Of a stretch of 26,280 nucleotides of DNA, positions 24,138 through 26,280 are shown in pieces. This stretch comes from Prevotella sp. CAG:891 (lineage in GTDB: Bacteria > Bacteroidota > Bacteroidia > Bacteroidales > Bacteroidaceae). The notes beneath the pieces were generated by a model that saw only the letters and a program-made list of their open reading frames with translations, ran no database searches and was not told the origin of the DNA. Position 1 is the first letter of the stretch. Each line of letters starts with the position of its first letter. The translations under genes were made by a program, and so were the position numbers. Location of the stretch: assembly GCA_000437675.1 (NCBI GenBank), contig FR901712.1:1-26280 (forward strand). Direction: 5' to 3'.

Positions 24138-26144
24138 TTAGGCTTCGCCAATCATTTGCAGGAACTCATCTTCATTGACGAGTTTTATGCCCAAAGTAGT
24201 AGCCTTTTCGAGTTTGGAAGGTCCTACTCCTTCACCGGCCAGTACAAACGAGGTCTTTTTTGAAATACTTCCTACGTTTTTACCGCCGTGGGCTTCGATT
24301 ATTTGTTTGTACTCATCGCGTGAATGTTTGGCAAATGTTCCACTGATTACAATGCTCAACCCCTGCAACGTATCTGAAGCCTTGCTTGCCTCAACGCATT
24401 CCATTTGCAAACCTGACTGTGCCAGACGTTCAACCAGTTGTCGGTTTGTTTCGTTGAGCATAAATGTTCTGACGCTCGAAGCGATGGCCTCGCCTACCCC
24501 ATCAATCTGCAGCATGCTGTCGATACTTGCATGCTGCAAGGCATTCATCGACTTGAAATGCTTGGCCAGGGTTTTAGCTACAACTTTACCCACAAAGCGG
24601 ATGCCTAAAGCATAGAGCACCCGTTCAAAAGGCACTTGCTTACTGGCCTCGATGGCGGCAATCACTTTCTGCGCCGACTTCAGTTTTTTACGGTCATCGC
24701 CCCACAAATCTTCGACTTTCAAACGATATAAATCGGCCACATCATGAATTAAGCCCCGCTCAAAATAATCGTCAACGGTTTCTGGACCCAATGTGTCGAT
24801 ATTCATGGCGTCGCGACTGATAAAATGTTCTATCCTACCCTTAATTTGCGGAGGACATGAAGCATCGTTGGGACAATAGTGGGCTGCTTCGCCGGGATAG
24901 CGCACCAAGTCAGTTCCACATTCCGGACATTGCTTGATAAAACTTACTTTTTGTCCTAAAGTTTCGCTGCGGGCTTCCGTATTCACGCCTACAATCTGAG
25001 GAATGATTTCGCCTGCTTTCTCAACATACACTTGATCGCCGATGTGTAAATCAAGTTGGTTGATAATATCCTCATTGTGCAACGAGGCTCTTTTCACCAC
25101 CGTGCCGGCCAGTTGCACAGGTTCCATATTGGCTACGGGGGTTACGGCTCCGGTACGTCCCACCTGGAAGGTAACGTCGAGCAAGGGGGTGCAGGCGCGC
25201 TCTGCCTTGAACTTGTAGGCTATTGCCCAACGCGGACTCTTGGCCGTAAATCCGAGCGCCTGCTGCTGTTCCAAACTGTTAACCTTCAGCACTATACCGT
25301 CTGTGGCCACGGGCAAATCGCGCCGATGAACATCCCAATAGTCAATATACTCGAAAATTTCATCAACTGAATGTGCCAGTTTTACATGCTTCGACACCTT
25401 GAATCCCCAACTGCGTGCGGCTGCCAACCGTTCAAAATGCGTAGGCTCCACCAAGTCTTCGCCCAACAGATAGTAAAGATAGGCATCAAGTTTACGAGCT
25501 GCAACAACCGAGGAGGTCTTGCTTTTCAGCGTACCTGATGCGGCATTGCGCGGATTGGCAAAAAGTGGTTCTTCGCGTGCTTCGCGTTCGCGATTCAGCT
25601 TTTCAAAACTTTCCCACGGCATCAATATTTCACCACGAATTTCAAAGTTTTCCGGACAGCCACAGGTTTGCGGAAGTTCCAGAGGGATGCTGCGAATGGT
25701 TCGAACATTAGCTGTTACATCGTCGCCCACAATGCCATCGCCACGGGTTACAGCCCGCACCAAACGGCGGTTTTCGTAAATCAACGAAATGCTTAATCCG
25801 TCGAACTTCAATTCGCAACACACCTCAAAGGGTTTACCCTGCAAGCCTTCGCTCACACGGTTGTAAAAATCCTGCACGTCGCTCCGGGAGTAGGTATTGC
25901 CCAAAGAGAGCATGGGGCGTGCATGCGCCACTTGCTGAAATTCGTGGGTCAGGTCGCTACCCACGCGTACGCTGGGCGAATTGGCATCGTACAATTCGGG
26001 ATGACGGGCTTCGAGATCGCTCAATTCCTTCATCAGCAAATCGAAGGTTTGATCCGATACCGTCGGTGTATTGTGTATATAATAATTTATATTGTGTTGG
26101 TGTAATATTTCACGCAACTGTTTGATACGTAGCTCTTCATTCAT
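24138..26144 (-). CDS. ligA: NAD-dependent DNA ligase
   Basis: A 668-residue ligase that seals nicks in replication and repair using NAD+. In order: Ia domain with YYIHNTPTVSDQTFDLL, adenylation domain with the catalytic lysine in ELKFDG (Lys113) and RGDGIVGDDVT, OB domain, a four-cysteine zinc finger at about 405-435 (CPECG ... CPNDASC), helix-hairpin-helix motifs, and a C-terminal BRCT domain (about 590-665) with GLSIVISGTF and HGGKNVGSISKKTS. Length is typical (E. coli 671). The frame stays open to 26210, but the promoter candidate at 26180-26210 lies inside that extension, and the ATG at 26144 gives the family N-terminus, so it is chosen. Confidence 0.98.
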   Translation of the reverse strand: MNEELRIKQLREILHQHNINYYIHNTPTVSDQTFDLLMKELSDLEARHPELYDANSPSVRVGSDLTHEFQQVAHARPMLSLGNTYSRSDVQDFYNRVSEGLQGKPFEVCCELKFDGLSISLIYENRRLVRAVTRGDGIVGDDVTANVRTIRSIPLELPQTCGCPENFEIRGEILMPWESFEKLNREREAREEPLFANPRNAASGTLKSKTSSVVAARKLDAYLYYLLGEDLVEPTHFERLAAARSWGFKVSKHVKLAHSVDEIFEYIDYWDVHRRDLPVATDGIVLKVNSLEQQQALGFTAKSPRWAIAYKFKAERACTPLLDVTFQVGRTGAVTPVANMEPVQLAGTVVKRASLHNEDIINQLDLHIGDQVYVEKAGEIIPQIVGVNTEARSETLGQKVSFIKQCPECGTDLVRYPGEAAHYCPNDASCPPQIKGRIEHFISRDAMNIDTLGPETVDDYFERGLIHDVADLYRLKVEDLWGDDRKKLKSAQKVIAAIEASKQVPFERVLYALGIRFVGKVVAKTLAKHFKSMNALQHASIDSMLQIDGVGEAIASSVRTFMLNETNRQLVERLAQSGLQMECVEASKASDTLQGLSIVISGTFAKHSRDEYKQIIEAHGGKNVGSISKKTSFVLAGEGVGPSKLEKATTLGIKLVNEDEFLQMIGEA

Positions 26145-26179
26145 GGTGATATTTGATTTATTTCGTAATAAATGTTCGG

Positions 26180-26210
26180 CAAATGTAACACTTAATTTCT
26201 GAAAGTGCAA
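26180..26210 (-). promoter_or_regulatory. Promoter candidate of ligA
   Basis: Minus strand TTG (complement of 26208-26210), 20 bp, TACATTTG (complement of 26180-26187), an exact -7 box. It predicts a 5' leader of about 30 bases and supports the start at 26144. The remaining 70 bases to the window end show nothing else. Confidence 0.6.
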
Positions 26211-26280
26211 CTGGGCTATGCTGTAATGCTGCCTATCTTTAATTAGGTATTCAACTGTAAGTAGGTGTTCAAAATTATTT

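Noticed and set aside
26145..26210. Upstream start for ligA
   Set aside because: The extension contains the promoter candidate and is not part of the LigA family N-terminus.

Overview
The window looks like chromosomal DNA from a Bacteroidota member of the order Bacteroidales, most likely Prevotellaceae. The reasons are the Bat (aerotolerance) gene cluster, the ATP synthase gene order beta-epsilon-[small membrane protein]-a-c-b-delta-alpha-gamma, a short epsilon subunit, an a subunit with a signal peptide and extra N-terminal domain, starts that mostly lack Shine-Dalgarno sequences, and promoter candidates of the Bacteroides type (TTG/TTTG, about 19-21 bp, TAnnTTTG). Family-level placement is inference.

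Layout. Bases 1-562 hold two terminators and one copy of a dispersed repeat, with no gene. Next come a Gfo/Idh/MocA (GH109-like) oxidoreductase and ribosomal protein L31 type B, both on the minus strand. Bases 2543-12297 are a plus-strand block: MoxR ATPase, DUF58 protein, a short membrane protein with a BatD-like context, BatA, BatB, BatC, BatD, BatE and a PAP2 phosphatase. Here an AAA+ ATPase, three von Willebrand A-type proteins, two TPR proteins and two large envelope proteins probably form one envelope-associated system. A bidirectional terminator separates this block from a convergent NupG-like nucleoside transporter and a thioredoxin-fold lipoprotein, both minus strand. Bases 15398-23017 are the complete F1Fo ATP synthase operon, minus strand. 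After another gene-free stretch comes NAD-dependent DNA ligase (ligA), minus strand, complete.

The most unusual material lies between genes. (1) Two copies of an approximately 330-bp element lie in opposite orientation about 23 kb apart. Each carries four tandem 21-bp units, and landmark sequences keep the same spacing to the base. (2) The 1-kb gap between the lipoprotein gene and atpG holds, on the minus strand, a strong promoter candidate followed by an rRNA-leader-like boxA but no rRNA. Further along the same strand is a perfect Shine-Dalgarno sequence, rare in this phylum, in front of a 14-codon ORF, inside a potential hairpin. (3) A palindrome overlaps the putative atp operon promoter, and a large hairpin sits between atpD and atpC. 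No CRISPR array, tRNA, rRNA, insertion sequence or phage gene was recognised.
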